NCBI GenBank assembly: GCA_023818555.1
Contig: JAMWCG010000063.1
Location: 1-5,904, forward strand
Direction of reading: 5' to 3'
DNA length: 5,904 bases
DNA from: Candidatus Omnitrophota bacterium
GTDB lineage: Bacteria > Omnitrophota > Gorgyraeia > DTHP01
The translations under genes were made by a program, and so were the position numbers. The notes below the pieces were generated by a model that saw only the letters and a program-made list of their open reading frames with translations, made no database searches and was not told the origin of the DNA. Shown here piece after piece: positions 5,032 through 5,904 of the stretch (positions are counted from its first letter, which is position 1; every line of letters begins with the position of its first letter).

Positions 5032-5904
5032 CTAAACAAAACCTAACGTCTCTAACAAAATCCTCACATCCTCATAGAAATAATAAAGAGTTATTAATGC
5101 CCGGCCATTAGTTCCTTCAGGGCCGAATAAAGGAATAGGAACCCAAAAGTCATTTTTAGTAAGTTCCGCTGGACTCTTATTTAGGTGTTCTGCAAGTATT
5201 TGAACAAATCTTCGCTGAACCGGCATGGGAACTGTCTCCCAGCCTTCTACACTGATCCCATTTTCTTTAAAATGGGCAAGCCATTCCAACATATTTTTAG
5301 GCTCAATTATATTTGTTAAAGGAACCTCTTTCATTAACATAGGGAGAATCAAAAGCCGACGCAAGGCTTCAATATCGCTATTATAATATTCATATATCCC
5401 CGAAAGAGTTTTGTTATTGATAAAAGAAAAATGGTGATGAATTAAGTCGTGAGAACTTACTTTTAGGACTTCTTTACCGAGTTCGCTGGCTGCTTTCTGG
5501 ATGAGTTCCCACTGGATATCACGGGGGACCTCTGCCCAGGTGACATAGACCTGGCCAATCATGTCAAACCATTCATTCAAAGTATGAGGGATTAAATCTA
5601 AATTTCGCCTAAATACTAATATACTGGAATAACTCTTTACCAATCCCGAGAGAGTCTTGCCGTCCAAAAATGCAAAATGTTTCTTAAAATCGTCTCTAAG
5701 CAGCATATATATCTTCTTTTTCAATTCTTTTGCTGCAAGCTCCACAATACTCCTCTGGATACCTAAAGGAACCTCTCTCCAACTACCCAGTTGGCTCTCT
5801 GGTAATTTAATACGCTCCAGCCACTCTTCTAAATTACGGGGCAGAATATCTAAAGCCTTACGCAAAAGATAAAACTTTCCCAGTTCAAAATCTTTTTCCT
5901 CTAT
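5032..5904 (-). CDS. C-terminal part of a three-repeat protein of unknown function, N-terminus outside the window
   Basis: The frame ends at TAG (5034-5032) and stays open to the window edge at 5904. The TTG at 5865 is a possible start, but coding-like sequence (IEEKDFELGKFYLLRK) continues upstream of it, so the gene is most likely 5'-truncated here. Counting from that TTG, 277 residues form three diverged repeats, with EEWL/NEWF/LEWL at 13, 97 and 193, WREVP/WAEVP/WETVP at 29, 110 and 209, and a helix with IQ or VQ and a small-residue core (AAKELKK, AASELGK, AEHLNK). A DF or DL follows, and KTLSG occurs in repeats 1 and 2, with a diverged GRALITLYYFY in repeat 3. The repeats look all-helical, about 80-100 residues each. 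No signal peptide, membrane segment or catalytic motif is visible in this part. I do not recognise the family. A helical scaffold or nucleic-acid-binding role is only a guess. Confidence 0.75.
   Translation of the reverse strand: MEEKDFELGKFYLLRKALDILPRNLEEWLERIKLPESQLGSWREVPLGIQRSIVELAAKELKKKIYMLLRDDFKKHFAFLDGKTLSGLVKSYSSILVFRRNLDLIPHTLNEWFDMIGQVYVTWAEVPRDIQWELIQKAASELGKEVLKVSSHDLIHHHFSFINNKTLSGIYEYYNSDIEALRRLLILPMLMKEVPLTNIIEPKNMLEWLAHFKENGISVEGWETVPMPVQRRFVQILAEHLNKSPAELTKNDFWVPIPLFGPEGTNGRALITLYYFYEDVRILLETLGFV
5035..5844 (-). repeat. Three tandem protein repeats of about 80-100 residues
   Basis: Repeat 1 covers about 5844-5596, repeat 2 about 5595-5311 and repeat 3 about 5310-5035. The shared order is a [LN]EW[LF] helix, a W-x-x-VP turn, a helix starting around [IV]Q, a lysine-containing ALGK-like segment, an acidic D[FL] position, and a KTLSG-Y or equivalent terminal helix. 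Repeat 2 has a longer linker (171-189) before repeat 3, giving W-to-W distances of 81 and 99 residues. Identity is visible in the protein but not obviously in the DNA, so the duplications are old. Confidence 0.7.

Noticed and set aside
5657..5872. Open reading frame of 71 codons on the plus strand
   Set aside because: It lies entirely antisense to the repeat protein, has no Shine-Dalgarno sequence, and its serine/lysine-rich composition is what the reverse of that gene would give.

Overview
The window is AT-rich, gene-dense bacterial DNA, probably from an uncultured anaerobe. The best clue is a gene for HydG, the radical SAM enzyme that makes the CO and cyanide ligands of [FeFe]-hydrogenase. 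The secreted glycoside-hydrolase-like protein and the large repeat protein would suit a candidate-phylum genome such as Omnitrophota, but that placement is an inference from style, not a measured result. No tRNA, rRNA, CRISPR array, transposase or phage gene is visible.

Layout. (1) Bases 1-1390 hold the 3' part of a gene whose product ends in a glycoamylase/beta-1,2-glucanase-like (PF10091/GH144-type) domain. It is preceded by the tail of a PKD-like domain that is cut off by a stop codon at bases 2-4. (2) Bases 1391-1457 hold a short hairpin followed by T residues (possible terminator), then a good sigma-70-like promoter. A perfect 7-bp dyad overlaps the -10 box and ends directly at the next start codon. 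(3) Bases 1458-4841 look like one operon: hydG, an unrecognised 87-residue protein, a ZIP-family metal transporter and an exported trypsin-like serine protease. The gaps are 10 bp, an ATGA overlap and 15 bp. (4) Bases 4842-5031 are a convergent intergenic region with a perfect inverted repeat and a second, weaker hairpin. (5) Bases 5032-5904, minus strand, hold the C-terminal part of a protein built from three diverged tandem repeats. Its frame stays open to the window edge.

How the genes may work together. HydG consumes tyrosine and iron to build an Fe(CO)(CN) precursor, and a ZIP carrier could supply iron or another divalent metal. The small protein between them is a candidate accessory factor known here only by position. 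The protease shares the transcript but has no evident hydrogenase role. HydE, HydF and the hydrogenase are not in the window.

The most interesting signal is in HydG itself. The C-terminal auxiliary-cluster motif, normally CX2CX22C, reads C409-x2-G412-x22-C435, with extra cysteines at 415 and 421. A probable labile-iron histidine also seems to be replaced by Glu283. This could be a divergent or repurposed HydG encoded with a new small partner. The second point of interest is the unassigned repeat family in the minus-strand protein.
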